From NCBI RefSeq assembly GCF_003112455.1, contig NZ_BDQX01000362.1, positions 18,184 to 50,689 on the forward strand: a DNA stretch of 32,506 bases, given 5' to 3'. Positions within the stretch are counted from its first letter, which is position 1. Each line of letters opens with the position of its first letter. The notes under the pieces are model-generated. The model saw nothing but the letters and a program-made list of their open reading frames with translations. It ran no database searches and was not told the DNA's origin. Source of the DNA: Paenibacillus agaridevorans. Its GTDB lineage: Bacteria > Bacillota > Bacilli > Paenibacillales > Paenibacillaceae. This document shows, piece by piece, positions 16,358 to 24,684 of the stretch. The position numbers were made by a program, and so were the translations under genes.

Positions 16358-17752
16358 TTATACGTCAAGGGCGCCTTTTTGACGAACGCCCCGGATAGGC
16401 TTTACCTCGACAGCCATGTCGCCGCCGGCTTCCCTCAGCTTCTTGCGCCCCCGCCAGCGCATAAACGACAGCGCTCCTCGGAGATATTCATCCATTATCA
16501 TTGCAACGTAGATGCCCGTCAGCCCCCAGCCCAGCCCGATGCCGAACCAATAGGAAACCCCGGTGGCAATGGCGGATAACGAGCTTAGCGAGATCCACAT
16601 CGTGTACTTTGTATCGCCGACGGCGTTCAACGAGTTCTGAAGCGCCATGTTGACCATTTTGCCAGGCTGCAGAAGGATGTTAAGACCCAGAAGCGAAACG
16701 CCGAACGCGACGATGGTGCTATCTTGCGTGAACAAGCCAAGCACCGGTTTGCCGATCGCATAGATGACTAGGGCGTTTACGAAGACAAGTCCCAGACCGA
16801 TCGCCAGCCCCCGATACGCCGTTCTGTAAGCCTCTTGCATACGGCCTGCCCCGAACAGATGGGCGATCTGGATTTGCAGTGCCAATGCGATGGAATATCC
16901 CAGCATAAAGCAGAACGATTCCAGCGTGTTCATATACGTCCGCGCCGCCAGCTCCGCCGCGCCGATCATGGCAATATAGGAGAATATCGCCATCTGGGAG
17001 AACACCCAGCATGACATATTGACGCCCAGCGGCCAGCCGATGCGCATGATTTCGCCGAACAATCCGCGATCGAACAGCTTGAAGTCACGGAGCGCGATGC
17101 GGCGTTCGAATGTATGCAGGAACATGTAGAGCAGCACCAATACGGCCAGCAGACGGCAGATAACGGTGGAGAGCGCCACGCCAAGCAGACCCAGCTTCGG
17201 GAAGCCCCACACTCCGAAAATAAACGCGTAATTCAGCGCAACGTGAACGACGTTCATTCCGATGGCGATATACATAGGGCCTTTCGTATTGCCGGTGTTG
17301 CGGATAGCCGTGCTGAGCGACGACATCAGCGCGACCAGCACCATGCCGCCGCCGACGATGGACACATACGTTTCCGCTAAAGGAAGCAGCTCGCTTGGCA
17401 GCTGGAGCCAAGCCGATATCTCCTTCGGATACAAATAAAGCACGACGCTGAGCAACAGTCCCAGCCCGCCGCTGACGGTCAGCGACATGATGCCGATTTT
17501 CCTTGCATCCTCGCCTTTCCTTGCCCCCAGCTTCTGAGCGATCAAAATGCCGGCTCCGCTTGCTACCGTCACGAACAACGTCATGACCGCCGAAAATAAT
17601 TGATTCGAAAACCCCACTACGGCAACTGCATCGTCCGAGATGCGGCTGACCATCAGCGTATCTGCCGCTCCAAGCAGAAACTGCAGGAACAGCTCGATGA
17701 AAATAGGCCAGGCGAGCGCCCATAATGTTAGTTTTTTGGCAGTATGATCCAT
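16358..17752 (-). CDS. MATE family efflux transporter
   Basis: A 464-residue, twelve-helix membrane protein of the MATE (multi-antimicrobial extrusion) family, which exports drugs or metabolites in exchange for sodium or protons. The two-fold repeat is visible. Typical landmarks are WPIFIELFLQFLLGAADTLM in helix 1, STAIRNTGNTKGPMYIAI in the first half and LQNSLNAVGDTKYTMWI in the second. The frame is open 21 codons further upstream. The ATG that begins MDHTAKKLTL has GGGAGG seven bases before it and gives the family length. It is divergent from an AraC regulator, which may control it. The IF-3-like gene follows after 74 bases. Confidence 0.92.
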   Translation of the reverse strand: MDHTAKKLTLWALAWPIFIELFLQFLLGAADTLMVSRISDDAVAVVGFSNQLFSAVMTLFVTVASGAGILIAQKLGARKGEDARKIGIMSLTVSGGLGLLLSVVLYLYPKEISAWLQLPSELLPLAETYVSIVGGGMVLVALMSSLSTAIRNTGNTKGPMYIAIGMNVVHVALNYAFIFGVWGFPKLGLLGVALSTVICRLLAVLVLLYMFLHTFERRIALRDFKLFDRGLFGEIMRIGWPLGVNMSCWVFSQMAIFSYIAMIGAAELAARTYMNTLESFCFMLGYSIALALQIQIAHLFGAGRMQEAYRTAYRGLAIGLGLVFVNALVIYAIGKPVLGLFTQDSTIVAFGVSLLGLNILLQPGKMVNMALQNSLNAVGDTKYTMWISLSSLSAIATGVSYWFGIGLGWGLTGIYVAMIMDEYLRGALSFMRWRGRKKLREAGGDMAVEVKPIRGVRQKGALDV

Positions 17753-17882
17753 GTTACAGCCTCCCGCCGGGGAGCTGCATAGCAGCCCCTCATGTAGCTT
17801 GATGTCTTCTTGCATTATAGTTGGTATACTGAAAAAAAGGGTTCATAATTTCAACCGAAACTTTCAATATTCCAACCTGCTC

Positions 17883-17933
17883 GTTAGGAAGTTTACCGCA
17901 TTAGGAGGATTGCCACGTTAGGAGGATTGCCGC
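17883..17933 (+). repeat. Triplicated 17-bp repeat carrying the Shine-Dalgarno of the AraC gene
   Basis: Three head-to-tail 17-base units at 17883-17899, 17900-17916 and 17917-17933 end three bases before the ATG at 17937. The last two differ only at three positions and both contain TTAGGAGGATTGCC. The first is decayed (TTAGGAAGTTTACC). Copy three supplies the ribosome binding site, and copy two is a second, more distant AGGAGG. Confidence 0.8.
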
Positions 17934-17936
17934 ATT

Positions 17937-18821
17937 ATGAGTATTATCGAATTTACGGTTCCGCCGTTGCCGCATTACATAATAGGAGGACATGCCGACA
18001 TGCCGCCAGGGCGAAAGCATCCCGCACGCAGAGCCATCGGCGTATTCGATCTGATCGTCGTAATCAAGGGAAGCCTCTATCTGGGCGAAGAAGATCGCCA
18101 TTACGAAGTGAGTGCCGGCCATGCGCTGATCCTGCGCCCGGATGCGGAACATTATCCGACGCGCGCTTGCGAGGAGGACACGGAATATTATTGGGCGCAT
18201 TTCCACACGCTTGGAGGCTGGTCCGTAGCGGAGGATATGCTCGCCCCTGCGAGAATGAGCGATTCCGCTGAGCCCGTGCCCGTCGCCGAACAATTCGCGC
18301 CGCGCCTGTTCGTCAAGCGGATTCCTCAATTCGCCAAAGCCGTCAAGCTGAACGTGCTGGAAAATAAGCTGCAGCAGCTGTCACAGATGAGCATCAATGA
18401 TCATATTCACGGCGTCCGCTGGAAGCAGCAGCTCCTCTTCCAGGAGGTTATCGACCTGCTGTCTGCTTCGGTCGAAGCCGGATCTCCGACGCCGGCGCTC
18501 GCGTGCGCCGAGAAAGCCGCCTCCTACCTCCGGCATCATTACCGGGAGGACATAACCGCGCAGTCGCTCGGCGAGAGCATCAACTTCCACCCCGTCTACA
18601 TCGCGCGCTGCATGAAACGCGAATTCGGCTGCTCGCCGTTCGACTACCTGCTGCGCTTCCGCATTCAGCAGGCCAAGCTGCTGCTGCTGCAGACGGACCT
18701 CTCCGTCTCCCGCATCGCCGAAGAGGTCGGCTTCAATCAGTCGGCCTACTTCGCGACTTGCTTCGCCAGGTTCGAGGGTCTGTCGCCGCGCCAATACCGC
18801 CAGCGGTTCTCGTTGAATTAG
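17937..18821 (+). CDS. AraC family transcriptional regulator
   Basis: A 294-residue regulator. The N-terminal ~150 residues have the cupin pattern of AraC sensors, with VIKGSLYLGEEDRHYEVSAG and ILRPDAEHYP. The C-terminal domain has two helix-turn-helix motifs: ITAQSLGESINFHPVYIARC and SRIAEEVGFNQSAYFATCFA, then the family's LSPRQYRQRF. The ATG follows a triplicated ribosome binding site repeat. It is divergent from the MATE exporter, its likely target. The ligand is unknown. Confidence 0.92.
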   Translation: MSIIEFTVPPLPHYIIGGHADMPPGRKHPARRAIGVFDLIVVIKGSLYLGEEDRHYEVSAGHALILRPDAEHYPTRACEEDTEYYWAHFHTLGGWSVAEDMLAPARMSDSAEPVPVAEQFAPRLFVKRIPQFAKAVKLNVLENKLQQLSQMSINDHIHGVRWKQQLLFQEVIDLLSASVEAGSPTPALACAEKAASYLRHHYREDITAQSLGESINFHPVYIARCMKREFGCSPFDYLLRFRIQQAKLLLLQTDLSVSRIAEEVGFNQSAYFATCFARFEGLSPRQYRQRFSLN

Positions 18822-18856
18822 TTTTAGTTCGCCAAATTGGGAGGCAAGGGGCACGG

Positions 18857-19082
18857 GTATGATTTTTCGAGTACATTGCCACGGTCTGGGGATACAGCGG
18901 CGTATCCTGTATGATTTTTCGAGTACATTGCCACGGTTTGGGGATACTGCGGCGTATCGTGTATGATTTTTCGAGTACATTGCTACGGTTTGGGGTGACA
19001 GCGGCGTATCGTGTTTGATTTTTCGAGTACATTGCCACGGTTTGGGCCTACTGCGGCGTATCGTGTATGATTTTTCGAACAC
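18857..19082. repeat. 52-bp tandem repeat array, four units plus a partial fifth
   Basis: Units start at 18857, 18909, 18961 and 19013, exactly 52 bases apart, with a partial fifth at 19065. Each begins GTATGATTTTTCGAGTAC (GTTTGA in the fourth) and ends GCGGCGTATC. The first two units contain an inverted repeat GATAC-N6-GTATC near the end; it has decayed in the third and fourth. There are no variable spacers, so it is not a CRISPR. The frames open across it shift with each unit because 52 is not a multiple of three. It fills most of the gap after the AraC gene. Confidence 0.9.
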
Positions 19083-19105
19083 GTACACTACTTTGCGGTT
19101 GCGAA

Positions 19106-19165
19106 AAAAACACTATCCCTCTTCAAAAGAGTCATTGAACTCCCATGAAATCGGATAGTGTTTTT
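19106..19165 (-). terminator. Bidirectional rho-independent terminator
   Basis: Arms AAAAACACTATCC (19106-19118) and GGATAGTGTTTTT (19153-19165) are perfect complements around a 34-base loop that holds its own CTCTT/AAGAG hairpin. A and T runs flank both sides. It ends transcripts from the HAD-aldolase operon on the minus strand and lies just after the gene remnant at 19201-19296. Confidence 0.8.
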
Positions 19166-19200
19166 GTTGAACACTTTAGGGTGACTCGACTGCCCCTTAC

Positions 19201-19296
19201 CTAATACATCGGCTCCACGAGCACCGCGCATACTTTGAAGCCCGGCATCCGGCATTTGGGGCGACAGGTTTGGGTATTCATCGTCATGTAATCGAT
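19201..19296 (-). pseudogene. 3' remnant of a molybdopterin oxidoreductase (nitrate reductase-like) gene
   Basis: A short minus-strand frame ends CRMPGFKVCAVLVEP-MY and a TAG stop. This resembles the conserved C terminus of assimilatory nitrate reductases and related molybdopterin oxidoreductases, which close with a K-P-EFK-CAVRVE-type sequence. Upstream the frame is closed within about 30 codons and the HAD gene takes over. The rest of the gene is missing. The call depends on one short match and is tentative. Confidence 0.4.
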
Positions 19297-19329
19297 TCAT
19301 CGCCCGATAAGCGTAGGCGTTATTACCGA

Positions 19330-20001
19330 TCACGCTTTCGAGAACACGCCTTCCGTAAGCAGCTTGAAGTCAAAGTCCGACAGCGATTCCGCCCGGTAAC
19401 AGCGATCCGACGGATCGAACGATAACAGCTTGGTCAGCGTATTCGGCACGATCACGCAGTGCATCCCCGCCGCGACCGCCGCCCGCGCTCCGTTTGGCGA
19501 ATCCTCGATTGCGACTGCTTCGTCCGCCCGCACGCCAAGCGCTTCAATCGCGCTAAGATACAGCTCCGGATCGGGTTTCACCTGGCTCACGTCATCTGCC
19601 GACCGGATAACCTCGAAATATTCGCGGATATCCAACTGGTCCAAATATTTATCGATCCAGGCACGATCGGAACTGGATGCGAGACCGATGCGCAGCCCCG
19701 CTTCCTTGGCCATCTTCAAATATTCCCGGATGCCCGCCCGCACTTCCTCCACATTCATTCTGGCCGTATGGTCTGCGCGGATTCGATTGCGGAACTCCGC
19801 TACATCGATGGGCAGTCCCAGCTCTGTCGCAAGGTACTCGTACGGGTTGAACAGATGCAAGCTCGTACCGAGACATTGCGAATATTGCTCGACGCCAAGG
19901 TCGACGCCATGTTCTTTGTAAGCATCCCGGAAGGCATAATACCATGCCGTCTCCGTATCGATGATCGTTCCGTCAAAGTCAAAAATAATCGCTTTAATCA
20001 T
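19330..20001 (-). CDS. HAD-superfamily phosphatase, beta-phosphoglucomutase-like
   Basis: A 223-residue haloacid dehalogenase-family hydrolase with a helical cap. All four motifs are present: DFDGT with the nucleophile Asp8 and Asp10, a Ser at 110-111 (LASSSD), Lys142 in VKPDPE, and Glu166-Asp167 in AIEDSPNG. This pattern is shared by beta-phosphoglucomutase and small sugar-phosphate phosphatases such as Bacillus YhcW. The ATG has a GGGGAAAGGAA site. It follows the aldolase gene by 34 bases on the same strand, so it may dephosphorylate a sugar phosphate of the same pathway. The substrate is unknown. Confidence 0.9.
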   Translation of the reverse strand: MIKAIIFDFDGTIIDTETAWYYAFRDAYKEHGVDLGVEQYSQCLGTSLHLFNPYEYLATELGLPIDVAEFRNRIRADHTARMNVEEVRAGIREYLKMAKEAGLRIGLASSSDRAWIDKYLDQLDIREYFEVIRSADDVSQVKPDPELYLSAIEALGVRADEAVAIEDSPNGARAAVAAGMHCVIVPNTLTKLLSFDPSDRCYRAESLSDFDFKLLTEGVFSKA

Positions 20002-20035
20002 TTCCTTTCCCCTTTCCGTTCATAAATCGTAGGAG

Positions 20036-21325
20036 CTACTGCAAGTTGAACGCGACCTCCAGATCGCGGATACAAGAATCGTCGATGTGAACAATGTCGC
20101 CTAACGCGCGGGCTGCAAGCACGGATTTCGCGCTGTATTCCGCAACCTCCAGCCGATCAAAAGCCTCGAGCAGACTTTTACCCGTTACGATTACGCAGTT
20201 GTTCTCGACTATGGCCAGCGGCGTACTGACATTTAACAATCGGGCGGTTTGCTCTGGATCGCGATAGACGGCGTCAAACGGCAGCTTCGGCGTGCCTCGC
20301 AACAAAATATAGCTTTCCGGAATCGTTCGGGAATCGAAAGCAAGCTCCGTTACGGCAAACGCCATAATATGAGGCGGGTGCGCAATCAACACGGCGTTGA
20401 CGTGAGGCTGGCTTTCGTAGATCGCCTTATGCAACAGAACGGATTTGCTGGGCACTTTCCCTTCTTCCGTTTTGCCATCCTTGATCGTAATCAAATCGGA
20501 AGGCTCCATATAGTTGCGATCCAGCCCATAAGGCGTAATGACAAAATCATTGCCCTCCGTTCTACGGGAAAACGTGCCCTGCGTGCTGGTAAACAGCCGT
20601 TGATCATAAGAACGTCGAATGAAATTGCACATTTCTTTCCGGGCTCCGTTTTCCAGCGTTGTTCTGCCCTGAGGCTTATAATTTTCGTATGCGACATCGC
20701 CTTTGCTCCGCACCATCTCGTAATTTTCGTCCGTCAGCAGCTTCGGTTCCCCGATCCGCCGGGCTTCGATTTCAAGCCGTGCGCAAAAATCCAAAGTCTC
20801 GAACATTTGAAACGCCTTAAACAGATTGTCCGCTCCTATGACGACGCCGTGATTTTCCAACATAACGGTATCGTATCCCTTGACGAACACGTCCGCGATT
20901 TTCCGCCCCAGCTCTTCGCTGCCGGGAAGGGCGTATTCGGCAATGCCGATCGGACCGCATATTCGACGTTCGTTCGGAAGCAGGCGCGTGTCGGGAATTC
21001 GGCGAACGATGCTAAAGGATACGAGCGCCGGGGGATGGGCATGAATGATGGCTTTAAGATCCGGCCGCGACTTGTAGATCAGATTGTGAAACGGAAACTC
21101 GCTGGAAGGCCTGTGCACGCCCTCTACCGTGCCGTCCGCTTTGACGCAGACCATATCCCTGGCGGTAAGCGAGCCTTTATCTATACCGGCGGGGGTGATC
21201 CAGATATCCCCTTTATCGTCCTTGATAGACAGGTTGCCGCCCGACGTAGTCGTCATTCCGTATTTGTAAATACGCTCCATAAACAGAAGGAGTTGGTCTC
21301 CCGGATGCATGTATTCCTGTTTCAT
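20036..21325 (-). CDS. Tandem class II aldolase/adducin domain protein
   Basis: A 429-residue protein with two class II aldolase/adducin domains; ordinary L-fuculose- or L-ribulose-phosphate enzymes have one of about 210-230. The first domain (about 5-195) keeps the zinc ligands H95-A-H97 and H159 (ENHG) and a Glu at 76 (SSE) in the catalytic position. The second (about 225-429) has the fold motifs TQGTFS and HPPHIMAF but lacks key residues: IAH at 314-316, ENNC at 374-377 and SKS at 293-295. GAGGCG precedes the ATG by six bases. It is upstream of the HAD phosphatase in one operon. The likely role is aldol cleavage or epimerisation of a sugar phosphate; the substrate is open. Confidence 0.88.
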   Translation of the reverse strand: MKQEYMHPGDQLLLFMERIYKYGMTTTSGGNLSIKDDKGDIWITPAGIDKGSLTARDMVCVKADGTVEGVHRPSSEFPFHNLIYKSRPDLKAIIHAHPPALVSFSIVRRIPDTRLLPNERRICGPIGIAEYALPGSEELGRKIADVFVKGYDTVMLENHGVVIGADNLFKAFQMFETLDFCARLEIEARRIGEPKLLTDENYEMVRSKGDVAYENYKPQGRTTLENGARKEMCNFIRRSYDQRLFTSTQGTFSRRTEGNDFVITPYGLDRNYMEPSDLITIKDGKTEEGKVPSKSVLLHKAIYESQPHVNAVLIAHPPHIMAFAVTELAFDSRTIPESYILLRGTPKLPFDAVYRDPEQTARLLNVSTPLAIVENNCVIVTGKSLLEAFDRLEVAEYSAKSVLAARALGDIVHIDDSCIRDLEVAFNLQ

Positions 21326-21375
21326 TGCAATCGCCTCACATTTCCGTTTGTTTTTGTTTTTATTTGATTTCTTTT

Positions 21376-21381
21376 ATTATA
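21376..21381 (-). promoter_or_regulatory. Candidate -10 box of the aldolase-HAD operon
   Basis: A perfect TATAAT on the minus strand lies about 50 bases before the aldolase ATG in an AT-rich leader. No good -35 box is found at 16-18 bases, so an activator or a different sigma factor may be involved, or the match may be chance. The rest of the gap up to the terminator at 21534 shows nothing else clear. Confidence 0.3.
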
Positions 21382-21533
21382 CCGCAAATTTAATGGCGGG
21401 AAGTGAGATTTTTGTCACAAGCGGTAACAAAGTGAAACGCTGTCGCCGTCCTTTGGCGGCGCAAACCGTTTCATTCCGAGAACTCCAAGTCCGGATAAAG
21501 CGCAAAAAGGTATTCATTTTCAGAATATAAAAA

Positions 21534-21591
21534 AGCCCGCTGCATGACGACGAGCAAGCCCCGAAGGCCCGCACGCCGCCAATGGCGGGCT
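21534..21591 (-). terminator. Rho-independent terminator of the DHA2 exporter gene
   Basis: On the minus strand AGCCCGC (21591-21585) pairs with GCGGGCT (21540-21534), followed directly by a run of T. The loop is 44 bases and contains further GC-rich pairing. It lies 27 bases after the exporter stop. Confidence 0.65.
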
Positions 21592-21617
21592 GATTGCAGC
21601 ATGTATTCCCCGATGCG

Positions 21618-23153
21618 TTAGTGGCCTCCGGAATGGGCATGATCGCCCTCCGCTACCGCCGAAGGATCTAGCTTGCTTCTGCCCATAAAGAACGACCCAA
21701 GCAGCGCCAGAGCAGCCGGAACAATCGCGATGGCGAACGTTAACGTAATCGACGAGGAGAGGGCAGACACAATCGTATCCAGCACCTCGGCCGGCATTTC
21801 GGCGCGTTTCTCTGGAGCCAGCAGCTCCCTGGGATCGCCGCCGACGGCAGGACCGCCCGTGGCGCCGCCAAACGCTTCATTCAATCGGCTGGAGAAGTAG
21901 TTGCTCTGAATAATACCGAATACGGTAATGCCTACGGTCATCCCCAGCGAGCGGATGAAGTTGAGGGTAGAGCTCGCCGTGCCGCGCTGACGAATGGAGA
22001 CGCCATGAATGGCCGCATTGCTGAGCACCGAAAACGATGCGCCAATACCCAGACCGAGCAGAATCATGTACAGCGTCACCTGCAGCTTGCCGGACTCCGG
22101 AGACAGCGTCGTGACGAGCACCGTGCCTGTGACAAGCAGGATCAGCGTAGAGACCATGACGTTTCGATACGGTATTTTCGTCATGAGCACGCCGCCGAGC
22201 GTAGCCGTCACGACGGAGCCGAGCATCATAGGCAGCAGCACGAGACCTGAATTCGTCGCCGTGCCGCCGAGCACGCCCTGAATGAAGATCGGGATATAGA
22301 CCGATGCCACGATGAAGGCCGCGCCGCTGAAAAACGCAACGATAATGCTAGTCGAATACAGACGATTTCGGAAAAGCGAATACGAGATGATAGGCTCCTT
22401 GGCCTTCGTCTCCACATACAGGAACACGATTAGCAGCAGCACGCATGCCGCAAACATGCCGATAATTTGCCACGAGTCCCATGCAAAGGTTTTGCCGCCC
22501 AGCTCCAGCGCGAACATAAGAGCCACGACGGAACCGATCAGGGTAACAGCTCCCGTCCAATCGATCGGTTGTTTGGAATGCTCCAGCGATTCCTTGTAGA
22601 AAAACGCGATCATGCAGAGGGACAGAAGTCCAAGCGGCAGGTTGATGTAGAACACCCACTCCCACGCGATATGATCCGTAATATAGGCACCCAAAAGCGG
22701 CCCGAAAATGCTCGACATGCCGAATACGGCTCCGAACAGGCCTCCCAGCTTGCCCCGGGATTCAAGCGGTACCGCATCGAACATAATCGTGAACGACGTC
22801 GGTACCATCGCTCCTGCCCCGATGCCTTGCACGGCGCGGAACAATGCCAGCTCCTCAATCGAAGAAGCCGTCCCGCATAAAGCGGAGCCGATCATGAAGA
22901 CGATAATGCCGAAGACAAAAAATCGTTTCCGTCCATACATATCGGATAGCTTGCCGAAGATCGGCATGCCCGCCATTTCGGCAATCATGTAGGCGGAGGT
23001 TACCCATACGAATTTGTCCAGCCCGCCTAGCTCGCCGACGATGTTGCCCATCGCCGTGGCGACGATCGTATTGTCCATCGAAGCCATAAGGATGCCGAGC
23101 AGAAGGCCGGCGATAACGATGCCGAGATTTTTGTTTTTTACCGTTGCAGTCAC
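21618..23153 (-). CDS. MFS drug exporter, DHA2 (EmrB/QacA) family
   Basis: A 511-residue, 14-helix major facilitator exporter that pumps drugs out with the proton gradient. Helix 1 has the DHA2 signature MASMDNTIVATAMGNI with a membrane aspartate. Motif A is GKLSDMYGRKRFF in the loop after helix 2, and motif C-like AVQGIGAGAMVPTSF follows. The start is a GTG with AAAGG about 12 bases upstream, a long spacing. The C terminus is His-rich (DHAHSGGH). The gene stands alone with its own terminator and no adjacent regulator. The substrate is unknown. Confidence 0.92.
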   Translation of the reverse strand: MTATVKNKNLGIVIAGLLLGILMASMDNTIVATAMGNIVGELGGLDKFVWVTSAYMIAEMAGMPIFGKLSDMYGRKRFFVFGIIVFMIGSALCGTASSIEELALFRAVQGIGAGAMVPTSFTIMFDAVPLESRGKLGGLFGAVFGMSSIFGPLLGAYITDHIAWEWVFYINLPLGLLSLCMIAFFYKESLEHSKQPIDWTGAVTLIGSVVALMFALELGGKTFAWDSWQIIGMFAACVLLLIVFLYVETKAKEPIISYSLFRNRLYSTSIIVAFFSGAAFIVASVYIPIFIQGVLGGTATNSGLVLLPMMLGSVVTATLGGVLMTKIPYRNVMVSTLILLVTGTVLVTTLSPESGKLQVTLYMILLGLGIGASFSVLSNAAIHGVSIRQRGTASSTLNFIRSLGMTVGITVFGIIQSNYFSSRLNEAFGGATGGPAVGGDPRELLAPEKRAEMPAEVLDTIVSALSSSITLTFAIAIVPAALALLGSFFMGRSKLDPSAVAEGDHAHSGGH

Positions 23154-23235
23154 GCTTCACGCAACCTTTCTTTATTCAAATGAGGGATGATTGATGGAAC
23201 TCGCACTTCCTATTGTATCCATCGTTATCATGCTT

Positions 23236-23904
23236 TTATAACCTTTCAGCCGGTCCTGTTTTCGACTTCGCGTGCGTCTCGAAGCTTTGCCGGTATTCGA
23301 TTCTGCCTATCTCGCAGCCAGGTCCAACCTTGACTGTATTGCCTCTTACCAAATCCGCGCGCGTATATTCGATATACACCTCATCCCCTTCGATTAAAGC
23401 AGCAGAAAGCCTCGTTTCGACAGATGGCTGCACCAAGCTTTTAAGGCCCAACCCTCTGCTCCTGCGCACGACAATGGTGCCGCCCACAATTTCCCCCACT
23501 TGGGAGGGCCCGTATAATCGAATGGTCGTACGCTCGGCGTTAACGACGCTTGCCGTCTCGACGGCGCCCCGAATATCCAGCTTCTCCGCTTCGATCGGGC
23601 CGCCGGAATGAAGCATTCCCGACAGGACAATCTCTTCTCCCCTGATGCCCGTCTCCCCGCGAAGCTCTCCCATTCCTCCGAGTATCCCGCCTCTTAACGA
23701 GCCATTCACCTGCAATTCGCCCGTAAACTTCAGCCTGCCGGCTTTCAGATCCCCTTGCAACTTGGCCGTCCCCGTCAATGACAGCTGGCTGCAAGCAACA
23801 TGCCCTATCAGCTTGGCGTCACCTGTAATGCGGATCTTTCCGAATATTCCTCCGGCCATTTCGGAAGTGCCGACAAGTCTCAAATCCTGAACATGCTCAT
23901 TCAC
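23236..23904 (-). CDS. bacF: Bactofilin, YhbF/BacF-like
   Basis: A 222-residue bactofilin family protein, a beta-helical cytoskeletal polymer former. The middle consists of short hydrophobic-glycine turns such as GKIRITGDAKLIGHV and LKAGRLKFTGELQVNG, typical of the bactofilin right-handed beta-helix. It begins at a GTG overlapping the bacE stop by eight bases, with AAGGAGG nine bases before. Gene order yhbD-bacE-bacF matches Bacillus subtilis, where the two bactofilins are reported to affect flagellar assembly and swimming. Assignment of E against F is by gene order. Confidence 0.85.
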   Translation of the reverse strand: MNEHVQDLRLVGTSEMAGGIFGKIRITGDAKLIGHVACSQLSLTGTAKLQGDLKAGRLKFTGELQVNGSLRGGILGGMGELRGETGIRGEEIVLSGMLHSGGPIEAEKLDIRGAVETASVVNAERTTIRLYGPSQVGEIVGGTIVVRRSRGLGLKSLVQPSVETRLSAALIEGDEVYIEYTRADLVRGNTVKVGPGCEIGRIEYRQSFETHAKSKTGPAERL

Positions 23905-24667
23905 CGAGTTTCTCCTCCTTCTCGACGATGCTGTCGGGATGAACCGTCATTCGTGTCTTGAATTCGGCCCTGCCGATTCTGCAGCCCTTGCCGATCACGA
24001 TCTGTCCTCCTCGCACGACCGCCGCATGCGTGTACTCCAGCCGAACGATATCGCCTTCGATGACTTCAGCGTCCAGCCTGGATTCGGCGCTTGGCAACGC
24101 CCAGCTCCAAAGCCAGCCCCAACCGCTGCCGCCCAGTCTGCTGACGATAACGGTCTCGCCGCCGATCTCTCGTATTTTGCTCGCCTTGTGCGCAAGTCCC
24201 AGCTCGATCGTCCCTGCGTTTAGCAACCCCTCCGACTTCACGACGCCTCTGCCGATAAACGTCTCGGCTTCGATGTCTCCGCCTGCCGTCAACATGCCGT
24301 CGAGCTTCACGTTATCGGCTTCGATCCGTCCACCAACCTTGCACAGGCCATCCAGCAGCGTTGTTCTGGCTATAAGCGCTCCTTCCACGGACAACTTGCC
24401 TTCGCTTCGCAACTCGGGGGTATAGACGTTGCCTTCGATCGTCGTAACACCGCTGGAACGGATGCCGTACACAGCGCTCAGATGACCTGCTACCTTAGTG
24501 ACGCCGTCAATCTGTACGTTCCCATATTCGCCTCCGCTCGCCTTGCCATATCCGCTCATCGTCAAATTCGGCAACCCGCCCCTGCGCTCGAAGTCCTTCG
24601 TCTCGAGGTTTTTCATCTCGAGGTTCTTCGTCTCGGGCTTTCTCGTCTCGAGGTTCTTCGTCTCCAT
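23897..24667 (-). CDS. bacE: Bactofilin, YhbE/BacE-like, with N-terminal pentapeptide repeats
   Basis: A 256-residue bactofilin family protein. The core (about 35-235) has the beta-helix repeats, for example GKLSVEGALIARTTLLDGLC and VGGRIEADNVKLDGMLTAGG. Residues 4-28 are five charged pentapeptides of the KNLET type that the core does not need. The frame is open seven codons upstream, but the ATG that begins METKNLE has AGGAGG seven bases before it. It lies 17 bases after yhbD and overlaps bacF. The two bactofilins probably co-polymerise at the membrane. The function in this organism is inferred from B. subtilis. Confidence 0.85.
   Translation of the reverse strand: METKNLETRKPETKNLEMKNLETKDFERRGGLPNLTMSGYGKASGGEYGNVQIDGVTKVAGHLSAVYGIRSSGVTTIEGNVYTPELRSEGKLSVEGALIARTTLLDGLCKVGGRIEADNVKLDGMLTAGGDIEAETFIGRGVVKSEGLLNAGTIELGLAHKASKIREIGGETVIVSRLGGSGWGWLWSWALPSAESRLDAEVIEGDIVRLEYTHAAVVRGGQIVIGKGCRIGRAEFKTRMTVHPDSIVEKEEKLGE
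24584..24658 (-). repeat. Five 15-bp in-frame repeats at the start of bacE
   Basis: Five copies of a 15-base unit read as KNLET, RKPET, KNLEM, KNLET and KDFER. On the plus strand the core is GAGGTTCTTCGTCTC. The clean in-frame period points to recent slippage expansion of a coding repeat. Confidence 0.85.
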
Positions 24668-24684
24668 GCATTCGCCTCCTTCTC

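Noticed and set aside
18857..19082. CRISPR array
   Set aside because: Whole units are conserved with no unique spacers, and no cas genes are present.
18381..19088. 235-codon minus-strand frame through the AraC gene and the 52-bp array
   Set aside because: It is antisense to AraC and reads the repeat in changing frames; it has no start signal.
19088..19333. 81-codon minus-strand frame after the HAD gene
   Set aside because: It runs through the terminator; a different frame of the same DNA shows the molybdopterin oxidoreductase C terminus.
21410..21440. CcpA catabolite-repression site upstream of the aldolase gene
   Set aside because: The best match departs from the consensus at several fixed positions.
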